A DNA stretch of 64,000 nucleotides from Treponema berlinense (GCF_900167025.1 NZ_FUXC01000002.1:295594-359593), one strand, 5' to 3'; counted from the stretch's first letter, positions 46,062 to 55,118 are shown. The notes: generated from the sequence alone by a model not told the origin. Translations and numbers: made by a program.

Positions 46062-46118
46062 TTTAGAGTATAAGTGAATTTTTTTAGATTTACAAGAAAA
46101 ATTTAGAGTATAAGTGAA
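46062..46118. repeat. 17-bp direct repeat ahead of the ATPase gene
   Basis: TTTAGAGTATAAGTGAA occurs at 46062-46078 and 46102-46118. On the minus strand each copy contains TTATACT, a -10-like hexamer, and the proximal one ends only a few bases from the ATG. It may be promoter plus operator. Confidence 0.55.
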
Positions 46119-46377
46119 AGTTTTTTGATTGCGTTTTCTTTATTAATTTTAATCAAGAAAAAAATGGGACTGTCCAATAAGCTTAAAACATAGTGGTCAT
46201 TGCGTTCTAAATGACAATCATACTATATATAGTGGTTTCCACATAGGGAGCGTTTAACAAACTAACGAGGTGAGTTTGTAGAGAGTCTCCTGGAGAGCTG
46301 TGCTCGTAAGGCTCAACCACCGTCCTGCATACTTATTAGATGTAAGTAAGTGACTTTTTAAAGAAAAGAAAAATCAT

Positions 46378-46423
46378 AACCACCCGTCAAACGGGTGGTT
46401 TGCTCTTAGCCTATAAGGCTAAG
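46378..46423. repeat. Paired hairpins at the end of the IS200-like element
   Basis: AACCACCCGT/ACGGGTGGTT (46378-46400) and CTTAGCC/GGCTAAG (46405-46423) lie downstream of tnpA. IS200/IS605 elements end in subterminal palindromes, so these are probably recognised by TnpA. Another short hairpin, GTCTC/GAGAC, follows. Confidence 0.6.
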
Positions 46424-46496
46424 GGTCTCAAGCCGAGACTTAAGTCCCATGCTTTCACTTACGTTCAAGCCTATTGCAGCTTGTCACCCGCTGGTA

Positions 46497-46922
46497 CTAC
46501 TTACTACCTTTAAAAGGGGCTTCGTATTCTTTTTCAGTAAGTTTATCCATCGCTATATCGTGGGCTTCCTGTTCCCGGATATATTTCGCAATTGTAGCTT
46601 CATTCAAGCCTACTGTACTTACGTAATATCCTTCTGCCCAGAAATGGCGGTTTCCAAACTTATATTTCAAGTTCGCATGTTTATCAAATATCATCAGGCT
46701 ACTCTTGCCTTTTAAATATCCCATAAATTGCGACACACTGTACTTTGGTGGTATACTTACGAGCATATGTATATGGTCGGGCATCAAGTGTCCTTCTATG
46801 ATTTCTACACCTTTGTAACCGCACAACTGTCTTAGTATCTGTCCAATACTTTTTGGCGTAAATACTATGTGATACTTACACAGCCATTTTGTATGACTCA
46901 GCGAGTCTCTTATATTTGCCAT
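46497..46922 (-). CDS. tnpA: IS200/IS605-type TnpA (Y1 transposase) with internal deletion
   Basis: A 141-residue single-strand transposase. The HUH pair is in HLMPDHIHMLVSIPPKYSVS; the nucleophilic Tyr region is HFWAEGYYVSTVGLNEATIA. After CKYHIVFTPK the protein goes straight to SIGQILRQLCGYKG. Family members have about 12 more residues here (YRRKxIYxQYRK), so an in-frame deletion is likely and activity doubtful. ATG 46922 follows AAGGAGG. Confidence 0.9.
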   Translation of the reverse strand: MANIRDSLSHTKWLCKYHIVFTPKSIGQILRQLCGYKGVEIIEGHLMPDHIHMLVSIPPKYSVSQFMGYLKGKSSLMIFDKHANLKYKFGNRHFWAEGYYVSTVGLNEATIAKYIREQEAHDIAMDKLTEKEYEAPFKGSK

Positions 46923-47084
46923 TTTGCTTTCCTCCTTGGCGTAACGCAATAGACTTGAACAAACCTATTGTACACCTTTGAGGAAAGCTTTTTTTTGCTA
47001 TAAGCATTTGACTCTCGGGATTGTCTTGGGGCGCCTGTTCAGTTCTATAAAAGAGAGGATGTAAAAAAGAATCCAGTTACTGAA

Positions 47085-47951
47085 ATGAGAGTTCAACAAA
47101 ACATTCTTAATCTTCCTGTCGGTTCATGGACTGATGATTCCAGCTTGAGTTTGTGTCTTCTGGACAGCTTGGCCATTACAAAAAAACTTGATCTTGAAGA
47201 TGTGATGAACCGTTTTGTAATGTGGCTTTTTGAAAACTATTACACTCCAAATTGCCGTGCCTATGACATTGGGACTACCTGCTGGAAGGCTATTGCAAAT
47301 TACAAAAAAAACGGCGACTGGGAAAATTGCGGGCTTACTGATGAAAGAAACAACGGCAACGGAAGCCTGATGCGAATCAGTCCCATTTTCTTTTATCTGC
47401 TCAAAACCTACGGTCCAGACGTAATGAAAAATCCTGAAAGTTACAAGGTGATTCATCAGACTTCGGCTTTGACCCATGCTCATCCTCGTTCACTTTTGGG
47501 CTGTGACATTTATCTGGCTGTAATGTTTGAAATCTGGAACGGAACTGAAAAAGACAAGATTTTGCCCGAAGCTTTGAAGAAAGTACATTCTTATGCTGAA
47601 ACTGATAAGAAAATTGAGGACGAGTTTTATCATTATGACAGGCTTTTTATGCCAGATTTTGCGAAACTCCCGGAAGAAGAAATTTCAAGTTCAGGATATG
47701 TTGTGCACACTCTGGAGGCGGCTTTATGGGCCTTTCTTGGAACGGACAGTTACCGCGATTGTCTTTTGAAGGCTGTAAATTTGGGCGATGATGCTGACAC
47801 TGTAGGAGCGGTTGCTGGCGGGCTGGCAGGACTTTATTACAGCGGTGAAGAAGAAAAAGGAATTCCAGAAGAATGGCTTACAAAAATCCAGTGCAGGGAT
47901 TTTATTGACGGGATAATTGAAAAAGCGGAAAGAGTTTGGTTGGGGAATTAG
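47085..47951 (+). CDS. ADP-ribosylglycohydrolase family protein, N terminus truncated
   Basis: A 288-residue remainder of a DraG/ARH-type hydrolase that removes ADP-ribose from proteins or nucleotides. Metal-binding motifs are VGSWTDDSSLSLCLLDSLA and NLGDDADTVGAVAGGLAGL. The frame continues upstream of the ATG to a stop at 47001 and reads DCLGAPVQFYKREDVKKNPV. This is family sequence, so roughly the first 20 codons were lost at the edge of the IS200-like element. Without the first metal-site helix, function is uncertain. Confidence 0.88.
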   Translation: MRVQQNILNLPVGSWTDDSSLSLCLLDSLAITKKLDLEDVMNRFVMWLFENYYTPNCRAYDIGTTCWKAIANYKKNGDWENCGLTDERNNGNGSLMRISPIFFYLLKTYGPDVMKNPESYKVIHQTSALTHAHPRSLLGCDIYLAVMFEIWNGTEKDKILPEALKKVHSYAETDKKIEDEFYHYDRLFMPDFAKLPEEEISSSGYVVHTLEAALWAFLGTDSYRDCLLKAVNLGDDADTVGAVAGGLAGLYYSGEEEKGIPEEWLTKIQCRDFIDGIIEKAERVWLGN

Positions 47952-47958
47952 GTTTGGA

Positions 47959-48018
47959 TTGCGGGATAAGTTGCGGAATAAATTGCGGGATAAGTTGCGG
48001 AATAAATTGCGGAATAAA
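47959..48018. repeat. 12-bp tandem repeat, five units
   Basis: Units TTGCGGGATAAG and TTGCGGAATAAA alternate A-B-A-B-B without errors, directly before the next gene. Confidence 0.85.
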
Positions 48019-48041
48019 ATTTTATGTGTTAGAATTAATTT

Positions 48042-49460
48042 ATGACAGCAGAACAAATCAAGAAAATAATTGCGAATGGTGAAAATTCCTGCGTGGAATT
48101 TAAGCGCTGCGGAAATGGAATGGAAAGTGATTTTTATGAAACTGTCTGTTCCTTTTCAAATCGCTTTGGTGGATATATTTTTTGTGGGGTTCTTGATGAT
48201 GGAACCATAAATGGAGTTTCTGAAAAAGCCGCTCCAGAGATGATAAAAAATTTCATCAGCGTAATTTCAAATCCAAATCTATTTTCACCAACAATTTTTC
48301 TCGAACCTGAAATTGTAAAAGTTGATGGAAAAACTATAGTTGTCATTCATGTTTTAAACAGTTCGGAAGTTCACACCTACAAGAAAATAATTTATGACAG
48401 GAATTTTGATTCTGATGTAAGAATTACTGCTACAAACAAAATTGCAGAAATGTATATCAGAAAGCAAAATGTTTTTACAGAACAGAAAGTTTATAAATAT
48501 GTAACTGAAAATGAGCTTCGTGCAGATTTGATTGATTTGTGCAGACAAAGAGCTGTCAACAAGAGAAATGATCACCCTTGGAAAAATCTCTCGAATATCG
48601 AATTACTGAAAAGCGCCCAGCTTTATACAACGGATTGGAATACTGGTGAAACAGGAATAAATCTTGCAGGAATTTTACTTCTTGGAAAGGATGAAGTTAT
48701 TAATTCAGTTTGTCCATCGTATAAGACAGATGCAATTTTGAGGAAAATAAATGTTGACCGCTATGATGACAGGGAAATCATAAAAACAAATCTTATTGAA
48801 AGTTATGATTTGTTGATTCAGTTTTCAAGAAAACATTTGTGGGATAAATTTTTTATGGAAGGAACTCAGACAGTCAGCTTGCGGGATAAGATTGTTCGAG
48901 AGATGATTTCAAATACTTTAATGCACAGGGAATTTACAAGTTCTTTTTCTTCAAAATTTGTAATTGAAGAAAATAAAATGTTTATTGAAAATCCCTGCAA
49001 GGCTCTAAAATGTGAAGAATTGACTCCTGAAAATTTTTCGCCAAATTCTAAAAATCCAATAATTGCATCTTTTTTTACAAACATTGGAAATGCAGACGAA
49101 CTTGGGTCTGGAACGAGAAATCTTTTTAAGTACACCAGACTTTATTCAGGTCAAAATCCAAAAATGATTGAAGATGACATTTTTAAAATCATTGTTCCCT
49201 TGGATAACAATTTTTCAGCAGATTTTGGTTCTTATGAAAAAAAATCAGAACCAGATGAAACTGCCAATGTAAAACTTTCGGAAACTCAGAAGAAAATTAT
49301 TGAAGAATTGAAAAAAAATAATGAACTTTCTGCCGTAGAACTTTCAAGCAAAATTGATGTTGCAACTCGAACTGTAGAATTTAATATAAAGCAATTGAAA
49401 GAGATGGGAATGCTTGTCAGAAAAGGCGCAAATAAAAATGGAGTTTGGGAGGTGAAGTAG
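48042..49460 (+). CDS. AlbA_2-domain ATP-binding/transcriptional regulator-like protein
   Basis: A 472-residue protein of the Schlafen AlbA_2 / RecG-like helicase-related group. AlbA_2 is N-terminal (NGENSCVEFKRCGNGMESDF, GGYIFCGVLDDG). The middle part has the ATPase-like segments REMISNTLMHREFTSSFSSK and ADELGSGTRNLFKYT. A winged helix ends the protein (LSAVELSSKIDVATRTVEFN). Such genes are common in accessory regions; DNA binding is probable, true function unknown. Confidence 0.88.
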   Translation: MTAEQIKKIIANGENSCVEFKRCGNGMESDFYETVCSFSNRFGGYIFCGVLDDGTINGVSEKAAPEMIKNFISVISNPNLFSPTIFLEPEIVKVDGKTIVVIHVLNSSEVHTYKKIIYDRNFDSDVRITATNKIAEMYIRKQNVFTEQKVYKYVTENELRADLIDLCRQRAVNKRNDHPWKNLSNIELLKSAQLYTTDWNTGETGINLAGILLLGKDEVINSVCPSYKTDAILRKINVDRYDDREIIKTNLIESYDLLIQFSRKHLWDKFFMEGTQTVSLRDKIVREMISNTLMHREFTSSFSSKFVIEENKMFIENPCKALKCEELTPENFSPNSKNPIIASFFTNIGNADELGSGTRNLFKYTRLYSGQNPKMIEDDIFKIIVPLDNNFSADFGSYEKKSEPDETANVKLSETQKKIIEELKKNNELSAVELSSKIDVATRTVEFNIKQLKEMGMLVRKGANKNGVWEVK

Positions 49461-49514
49461 GTGAGGAGTGAAAGTTGTTAAGAAGGTTTTTCGATTGAAT
49501 GAAAGAATTTATGG

Positions 49515-49520
49515 TATAAT
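49515..49520 (+). promoter_or_regulatory. -10 element for the first zinc-ribbon/Sel1 gene
   Basis: TATAAT lies 30 bases before the ATG; GAGAGGAG is the ribosome site. The -35 is not clear. Confidence 0.45.
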
Positions 49521-49549
49521 TTAGATTTTAATCGAGAGGAGAAATAAAT

Positions 49550-50845
49550 ATGGCAAATTGTACAAATTGTGGGGCTGAATTGAACGAAAATCAGAAATTC
49601 TGTTCTGAGTGCGGAACACCAGTGAATCAAATCTGTAAAAATTGTGGAATTGAACTAAAAGCAGGAACTAAATTTTGTCCTGAATGTGGAACAGCTCAGT
49701 CTGAAAATCATGTAAATAAAACTAACGATAATTTGTCAACTTTAGAAAAAATCAATTTTGAAAAGGCTTCAAAAGAATTTTTAACCTCAACAAATTATGA
49801 ACGACTTTTGGGACTTATAAAACCTGTTTACGAAAAACATCAACACAATGAAGAAGTTCTTTCCCTTTATCTTAGAATATTATTGGATGCAGATTTTGAA
49901 GAAGCAAAAAAATTTCTTGAGAGAATCACTGATGAATATTTGGATGTTTATTTCTGCAAAATCAAGGCCTGCATGTTGGATAATGAATTTACTGAAGCAG
50001 AAGAACTTCTTGATAAAGCAGATACAAAATGGCCTGAAAACAAAATTCTAAAATATGTCCGAACGGAATTACTTTTGAGAATTGGAGCAGAAACAGAAAA
50101 TCAGGAATGCATTGCAGATGGACTGGAACTTCTTTGTAACACAGAAAATCCAGAAAATAAGCGGGAAGAAAGTGAATGCAGAAAGATTTTTGTTGTGATT
50201 GATGATCTAGAACTTTATGATATGCATGATTCTGAACTTCATGATTATATCTTCGTTCTGGAGTTTATTAAAAGAGTTGCTGATAATGGAAACCTGTGTG
50301 CTCAATCATATCTTGGATTTCTATATGATAAATTTAATGAACTGGAGCGGGATTATGAAAAAATCTGGATGCGTGCAGAGCAAGGAGATATGGTTGCACA
50401 ATACAAACTTGGCACATTGTATGAAAATTTTTATAAGATTATAAATTTTAAAGGCAACTACAGAGAAACAATCAAATGGTACAGAAAGTCTGCTGAACAG
50501 GGGTACGAAGTTGCCCAATATTGTCTTGGAAGAATGTATTATTATGGTGACGGAATATCTCAGAATTACAAAGAAGGCTTGAAATGGTTTTTGGAATCGG
50601 CCGAACAAAACTATGCAGAGGCACAATACAGTCTTGGTCATGCATACGAAGAAGGAATCGGAGTAGAGTCAAATTACGATGAAGCAATAAAGTGGTACGA
50701 GAAAGCTGCAGAACAAGGTCATAGTAAGGCTAAAAGGGCATTGGACAATCTTAAAAAGAGAGGGCGTCTGCCGGATTTATTTGAAGAATTTGAACGGATT
50801 GATTCAGGAATGAAAATTATTCGTTCAAAAAACTTTGATGAATAA
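49550..50845 (+). CDS. Double zinc-ribbon protein with Sel1 repeats (copy 1)
   Basis: A 431-residue protein. Two zinc ribbons are at residues 1-50 (CTNCGAELNENQKFCSECGT and CKNCGIELKAGTKFCPECGT). A helical TPR-like part spans about 60-230 (FEKASKEFLTSTNYERLLGL). At least four Sel1-type repeats follow (AEQGYEVAQYCLGRMYYYGD, AEQNYAEAQYSLGHAYEEGI). These parts usually mediate protein contacts. The first 215 codons are almost identical to the gene at 52340, while the Sel1 tails differ. Confidence 0.88.
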   Translation: MANCTNCGAELNENQKFCSECGTPVNQICKNCGIELKAGTKFCPECGTAQSENHVNKTNDNLSTLEKINFEKASKEFLTSTNYERLLGLIKPVYEKHQHNEEVLSLYLRILLDADFEEAKKFLERITDEYLDVYFCKIKACMLDNEFTEAEELLDKADTKWPENKILKYVRTELLLRIGAETENQECIADGLELLCNTENPENKREESECRKIFVVIDDLELYDMHDSELHDYIFVLEFIKRVADNGNLCAQSYLGFLYDKFNELERDYEKIWMRAEQGDMVAQYKLGTLYENFYKIINFKGNYRETIKWYRKSAEQGYEVAQYCLGRMYYYGDGISQNYKEGLKWFLESAEQNYAEAQYSLGHAYEEGIGVESNYDEAIKWYEKAAEQGHSKAKRALDNLKKRGRLPDLFEEFERIDSGMKIIRSKNFDE

Positions 50846-50887
50846 GTCAGTGATTTATACTAAATTATATAATTGGAATTGAATTAT

Positions 50888-52312
50888 ATGAAAGTTGAAT
50901 ATGTTAATCCGTTTGTAGAAACTTCTTTTCAAGTTTTGAAGGAAGTCCTTGGGGGAACTTCTGTTACCAGGGGTGACTTATATCTGAAATCTACTGCGAT
51001 GCCTGTAATGGGGGTTGCGGTAGTAGTGGGTTTTGCTGGAGAGATAGAAGGTCGTGTTCTTTTTGATATGACACTTGAAACTGCTCTCAATTTTGCATCA
51101 CAGATGAATGGTGAGATTCTTAGAAAATTCGATGATTTGGCAAAAAATACAATTTGTGAGTTGGCAAATATTATCACTAGTCAGAGTGTAACAAAATTTC
51201 ATGAACCTGGGCTTAAATTTGATTTGACTCCCCCTGTACTTTTTGTTGGTGAAAATATGGAAATTGCAGCTTTTAGCGGTTTATCAGAGAATGTTGAAGC
51301 ATTAATTGTTCCAATGATTACAGAATTTGGTAAAGTGGAAGTTAATGTTTCGTTGCGGGAAAATTTCAGTCAAAAATCTTGCTCTCCAAAGGATATAGTT
51401 AAGACAAAAATTCAAACTCCAAATCTTTTTTCCTTTGCAACCTCAGAACTTTCTCAAGATGCTTTTTTTGCATGGTTTTTTTCTTGGGCCGAATCTAAGT
51501 ATAAGAATGTTGATAAGGATTTGCATGAGTGTGCGAAAACATCATTGGCTAGATTTTATGGTTCAGGATTGCCGAATGAAATTTATTCAATTGAAATTCA
51601 GAAACAGTATAATAATATAGATTTATGGCTAAAAATTAATGATGAATATGATTTAATCATTGAAGATAAAACAAACACAACAATGCATGACAATCAGTTA
51701 GCAAGATATAAATCATATTTTGTTGATAATAAAAAGTCGCGTTTTGTTTACTTAAAGACTGGTGATTTTAAATCTGGAGAAGAAAATTTTGCAAGAATCA
51801 ACGGTTATAGAATTATAGATACTTTTATACTTGATGATTTATTCAAGAATTGTTTGACCGCAAATGAAATTTTCAAAGATTACAGTAATATGATTCGAAC
51901 CAGAAAAATTATAAAACAATTGGTACAAAAGTTTAATGAATTGAATTTATACTCTAGGTGCGATATGTACAAAAATACATGCCTGTATTTTTGGTTTAAT
52001 TTTAATAAACAGAATCAAAGTTTTTTAGCATTAGATATTGTATTTAGTTTGCAATGTCAGAAATTAGAACTTATCTTTCATGGAAAAAAGGATGGTAAAG
52101 GAAGTTGGATAGATTCTGGAGATGAACTTGATTTATTGATTAAACATATATCTCCAAAGGTTCGAAAAATTCTAAATAATTATGACTTTGAACCAAAATA
52201 CAATTATTACACTTCTAGTATAGAATATGAAGATTCTTTAGATGTTTTCAATTTATTAAAAAACCTTATAAACGAATTAGAGAAAGTTATAAATTATTCT
52301 TTAATAAATTAA
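50888..52312 (+). CDS. CheX domain fused to PD-(D/E)XK nuclease domain
   Basis: A 474-residue fusion. Residues 1-160 are a complete CheX-like CheY-P phosphatase domain (MKVEYVNPFVETSFQVLKEV, GVAVVVGFAGEIEGRVLFDM). The active-site pair ExxN is kept (CELANIIT, E91 and N94) with Pro about 21 residues later. After a linker of about 15 residues a second domain begins at PNLFSFATSELSQDAFFAWF, which is how PDDEXK_4-type nuclease genes start. It has the core NNIDLWLKI (D245) and LIIEDKTNTT (E259-x-K261). ATG 50888 is the first ATG. It lies between two duplicated zinc-ribbon/Sel1 genes. I know of no described fusion of this kind. Confidence 0.82.
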   Translation: MKVEYVNPFVETSFQVLKEVLGGTSVTRGDLYLKSTAMPVMGVAVVVGFAGEIEGRVLFDMTLETALNFASQMNGEILRKFDDLAKNTICELANIITSQSVTKFHEPGLKFDLTPPVLFVGENMEIAAFSGLSENVEALIVPMITEFGKVEVNVSLRENFSQKSCSPKDIVKTKIQTPNLFSFATSELSQDAFFAWFFSWAESKYKNVDKDLHECAKTSLARFYGSGLPNEIYSIEIQKQYNNIDLWLKINDEYDLIIEDKTNTTMHDNQLARYKSYFVDNKKSRFVYLKTGDFKSGEENFARINGYRIIDTFILDDLFKNCLTANEIFKDYSNMIRTRKIIKQLVQKFNELNLYSRCDMYKNTCLYFWFNFNKQNQSFLALDIVFSLQCQKLELIFHGKKDGKGSWIDSGDELDLLIKHISPKVRKILNNYDFEPKYNYYTSSIEYEDSLDVFNLLKNLINELEKVINYSLIN

Positions 52313-52339
52313 TTAATGTTAGAAGGAGGAGAACTAAAA

Positions 52340-53413
52340 ATGGCAAATTGTACAAATTGTGGGGCTGAATTGAACGAAAATCAGAAATTCTGTTCTGAGT
52401 GCGGAACACCTGTAAATCAAAAATGTGTCTGTCAAAATTGTGGAATTAAACTAAAATCAGGAACTAAATTTTGTCCTGAATGTGGAACAGCTCAGTCTGA
52501 AAATCATGTAAATAAAACTAACGATAATTTGTCAACTTTAGAAAGAATCAATTTTGAAAAGGCTTCAAAAGAATTTTTAACCTCAACAAATAATGAACGA
52601 CTTTTGGGACTTATAAAGCCAGTTTACGAAAAGCATCCCCATAACGAAGAAGTTCTTTCCCTTTATCTTAGAATATTATTGGATGCAGATTTTGAAGAAG
52701 CAAAAAATGTTCTTGAGAGAATCACTGATGAATATTTGGATGTTTATTTCTGCAAAATCAAGGCCTGCATGTTGGATGATGAATTTTCTGAAGCAGAAGA
52801 ACTTCTTGATAAAGCGGATACAAAATGGTCTGAAAACAAAATTCTAAAATATCTCCGAACGGAATTACTTTTGAGAATTGGAGCTAAAACAGAAAATCAG
52901 GAATGCATTGCAGATGGACTGGAACTTCTTTGTAACACAGAAAATCCAGAAAATAAGCGGGAAGAAAGTGAATGCAGAAAGATATTTGTTGTGATTGATG
53001 ATCTAGAACTTTATGACGATGAATTTATTCTGGAGTTTGTTAAGAAAATAGCAGAGAAAGGTAATATCTGTGCTCAATCCTATTTAGGATTTATTGGAAC
53101 AGAAGATGAACAGAATTACGAAGTAGCGTGGTGTAAAAAGGCCGCTGTGCAAGGATATGCAGAGGCACAGTCCACCCTTGGAAGACGATATCTGCATGGG
53201 TATGGTGTAGATAGGAATTATAAAGAGGCTGTGAAATGGTATAGAAAAGCCGCTGAACAGAATTATGCAAGTGCACAGTATGCTCTTGGAGAATTGTTAG
53301 AAAATGGCTGTGGTATTGAGTATGATTACAACCAAGCTATTGAATGGTATAAGAAAGCTGCAAATCAAGGAAATAAAGGTGCACAAGAAGCTCTGGAACG
53401 ACTTGGTGAATAA
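52340..53413 (+). CDS. Double zinc-ribbon protein with Sel1 repeats (copy 2)
   Basis: A 357-residue paralogue of the gene at 49550. The zinc-ribbon and TPR-like parts match almost residue for residue (small differences such as KCVCQNCGIKLKSGTKFCPE with an extra CVC). The Sel1 part is shorter, with about three repeats (AVQGYAEAQSTLGRRYLHGY, AEQNYASAQYALGELLENGC). ATG 52340 follows AGGAGGAG; the frame from 52316 begins ahead of that site. The near identity indicates recent duplication. Confidence 0.88.
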   Translation: MANCTNCGAELNENQKFCSECGTPVNQKCVCQNCGIKLKSGTKFCPECGTAQSENHVNKTNDNLSTLERINFEKASKEFLTSTNNERLLGLIKPVYEKHPHNEEVLSLYLRILLDADFEEAKNVLERITDEYLDVYFCKIKACMLDDEFSEAEELLDKADTKWSENKILKYLRTELLLRIGAKTENQECIADGLELLCNTENPENKREESECRKIFVVIDDLELYDDEFILEFVKKIAEKGNICAQSYLGFIGTEDEQNYEVAWCKKAAVQGYAEAQSTLGRRYLHGYGVDRNYKEAVKWYRKAAEQNYASAQYALGELLENGCGIEYDYNQAIEWYKKAANQGNKGAQEALERLGE

Positions 53414-53491
53414 CCAAACGAAAAACAGCGTAGCACTGCCGAAAGCATTCAAAAGAGTAACTGTTACTAAAAAATAAATGGAGAAGGAAAC

Positions 53492-54166
53492 ATGAATAAA
53501 ACCGAAAAAGATTTGCTTATTAAAATTGCCAGAAATTCAGAACCACAGACTGCTTTTGATTTGCTGAAAAAGGGAAAGGCTTGTGACAGCGAATATGCTG
53601 AGATTGTTCAAAATCAGATTGATTTGGGTGTAAAGAAAATGCATCTGCCTGAGCCTTGGAACGGTCACTTGGGAAAAGCTAAAATTATGATAATCAGCTC
53701 AAATCCTTCGATTGGCGTGGACGAAGATTTTCCGACTGCGGGCTGGTCTGATGATGAAATTGCAGATTTTTTTGACAATCGTTTTAAAAATAATTCAAAT
53801 GGAGTTTCCATGTACTGGAAGTCCATTGCAAAATATGCGGGATGGATTTGTCCAGAAGTTGCAGGTTTGGATGCAGTTGAAATTCTTGATAAAGTTGTTG
53901 TAAGCACGGAAGTTGTTCACTGTAAGTCAAGGAGTGAAATCGGTGTTAATGCCTGTGTCGAAAAAGAAGTTCATTTTTTGAATGAAATCGTAAAAAAATT
54001 TTCTGGTGAAATTGTCCTGATTGTTGGAAAAGTTGCCCAGAATTTTTATGAAAACGGTATGTTTTCAATCCCGGATAGATTTAAAGTTGCAGTTATTCCA
54101 CATCCTAATGCTCATGGGGTTACAGATGAAGAAAGAAGAAATGGAATGATGGAACAGTTGGGATAG
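53492..54166 (+). CDS. Uracil-DNA-glycosylase-like protein
   Basis: A 224-residue protein. The segments KAKIMIISSNPSIGVDEDFP, VVHCKSRSEIGVN, VLIVGKVAQNFYEN and VAVIPHPNAHGVTDEE correspond to the fold and end motif (HPNxHG) of the UDG superfamily. The catalytic type is not clear, and these relatives are often annotated as hypothetical. AAGGAA precedes the ATG. It is a single gene with no operon partner. Confidence 0.75.
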   Translation: MNKTEKDLLIKIARNSEPQTAFDLLKKGKACDSEYAEIVQNQIDLGVKKMHLPEPWNGHLGKAKIMIISSNPSIGVDEDFPTAGWSDDEIADFFDNRFKNNSNGVSMYWKSIAKYAGWICPEVAGLDAVEILDKVVVSTEVVHCKSRSEIGVNACVEKEVHFLNEIVKKFSGEIVLIVGKVAQNFYENGMFSIPDRFKVAVIPHPNAHGVTDEERRNGMMEQLG

Positions 54167-54257
54167 TGAGGAATCGTGAATTTACATTTGAGGGAAAGTT
54201 TTGTGTGTAACTTGCAATATACGGATTACTTGCTGATTAACAAGGGGGAATATAATC

Positions 54258-54962
54258 ATGGACAAAAATTCTATTGGAGAAAAGTTTTATAAGGAAGTAA
54301 TTGTAGACGGGAAAAAAATTAATAAGTGGGTAAAACTTGTTAGCATAAGGATGCTTGATACTTCGATAGAAAAGAATTATTTGGGTTATTTGGTTAATGA
54401 TATTTATTATACAGAAGAAGATGGCAATGAAGTTTGGCGAGAATTTGATGATAAGGGGAAACTCATTTCTCATAAAGATCTAAAAGGTACAGAAGAATAT
54501 TGGACTCATGAGTACTATTCTAAAGATAACTGTATTTACTCAAAATGTAATAGCGGAAAAGAAATTTGGTATGACTATGATAAAAATAACAATATGATTC
54601 ATAGTAAAACCTCAGATGAGTGGGAAGAATGGAATGAATATGATAAAAAAGGAAATTTGATTCATCAAAAAACTTCGAATGGATGCGAAAAGTGGAATGA
54701 ATATGATAATAATGGAAACAAGATTTATGTCAAAGATGACATTTTTGAACATTGGTTTGAATATGATTCTAATAATAATTTAGTTCATGATAAAACAACT
54801 TCAGATAGAGGGGTAATATCTGAAACTTGGTACGAATTCAATGAAAAGAATCTATTAATTTATGAAAAGACTGAATGGGTGAATGAACAAAAAGATGAAA
54901 CTTGGTATGAGTATGAACTAAATGGAAAAATTTTGATTGAATATTCTTATAAAGCCATATAG
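54258..54962 (+). CDS. YD-like repeat protein, 234 aa
   Basis: A hydrophilic protein made of about seven repeats of 20-24 residues with the pattern W-x-EYD-x-x-GN-x-I-H-x-KT (for example EWNEYDKKGNLIHQKTSNGC and KWNEYDNNGNKIYVKDDIFE). This resembles YD/RHS- or MORN-like beta-hairpin repeats. No signal peptide. Possibly an immunity-like or scaffold protein. A second repeat protein of this type is at 55529. Confidence 0.7.
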   Translation: MDKNSIGEKFYKEVIVDGKKINKWVKLVSIRMLDTSIEKNYLGYLVNDIYYTEEDGNEVWREFDDKGKLISHKDLKGTEEYWTHEYYSKDNCIYSKCNSGKEIWYDYDKNNNMIHSKTSDEWEEWNEYDKKGNLIHQKTSNGCEKWNEYDNNGNKIYVKDDIFEHWFEYDSNNNLVHDKTTSDRGVISETWYEFNEKNLLIYEKTEWVNEQKDETWYEYELNGKILIEYSYKAI

Positions 54963-54981
54963 TAAAACAGAATTATTCAGC

Positions 54982-55086
54982 ATGACTGAAGAATCAATAG
55001 ATTTTGAACATGAAATCATTAAAATCCTTACCTCCAAAAAAGATTTTGTTAATTTTGAGTTATCTATAAAACTTATATTCAAGTAA
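54982..55086 (+). CDS. Possible small ORF, 34 aa
   Basis: MTEESIDFEHEIIKILTSKK, then DFVNFELSIKLIFK. It has no ribosome site; it is followed at once by a terminator. Could be the remnant of a longer gene. Confidence 0.3.
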   Translation: MTEESIDFEHEIIKILTSKKDFVNFELSIKLIFK

Positions 55087-55088
55087 AA

Positions 55089-55118
55089 ACAGTCGGAATT
55101 CCTCCGGCTGTTTTTTTT
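55089..55118 (+). terminator. Hairpin terminator
   Basis: AACAGTCGG/CCGGCTGTT (one G-U) and T8. Confidence 0.85.

Noticed and set aside
47959..48018. Short tandem repeats as CRISPR array
   Set aside because: Units are contiguous 12-mers without spacers, and no cas genes are present.
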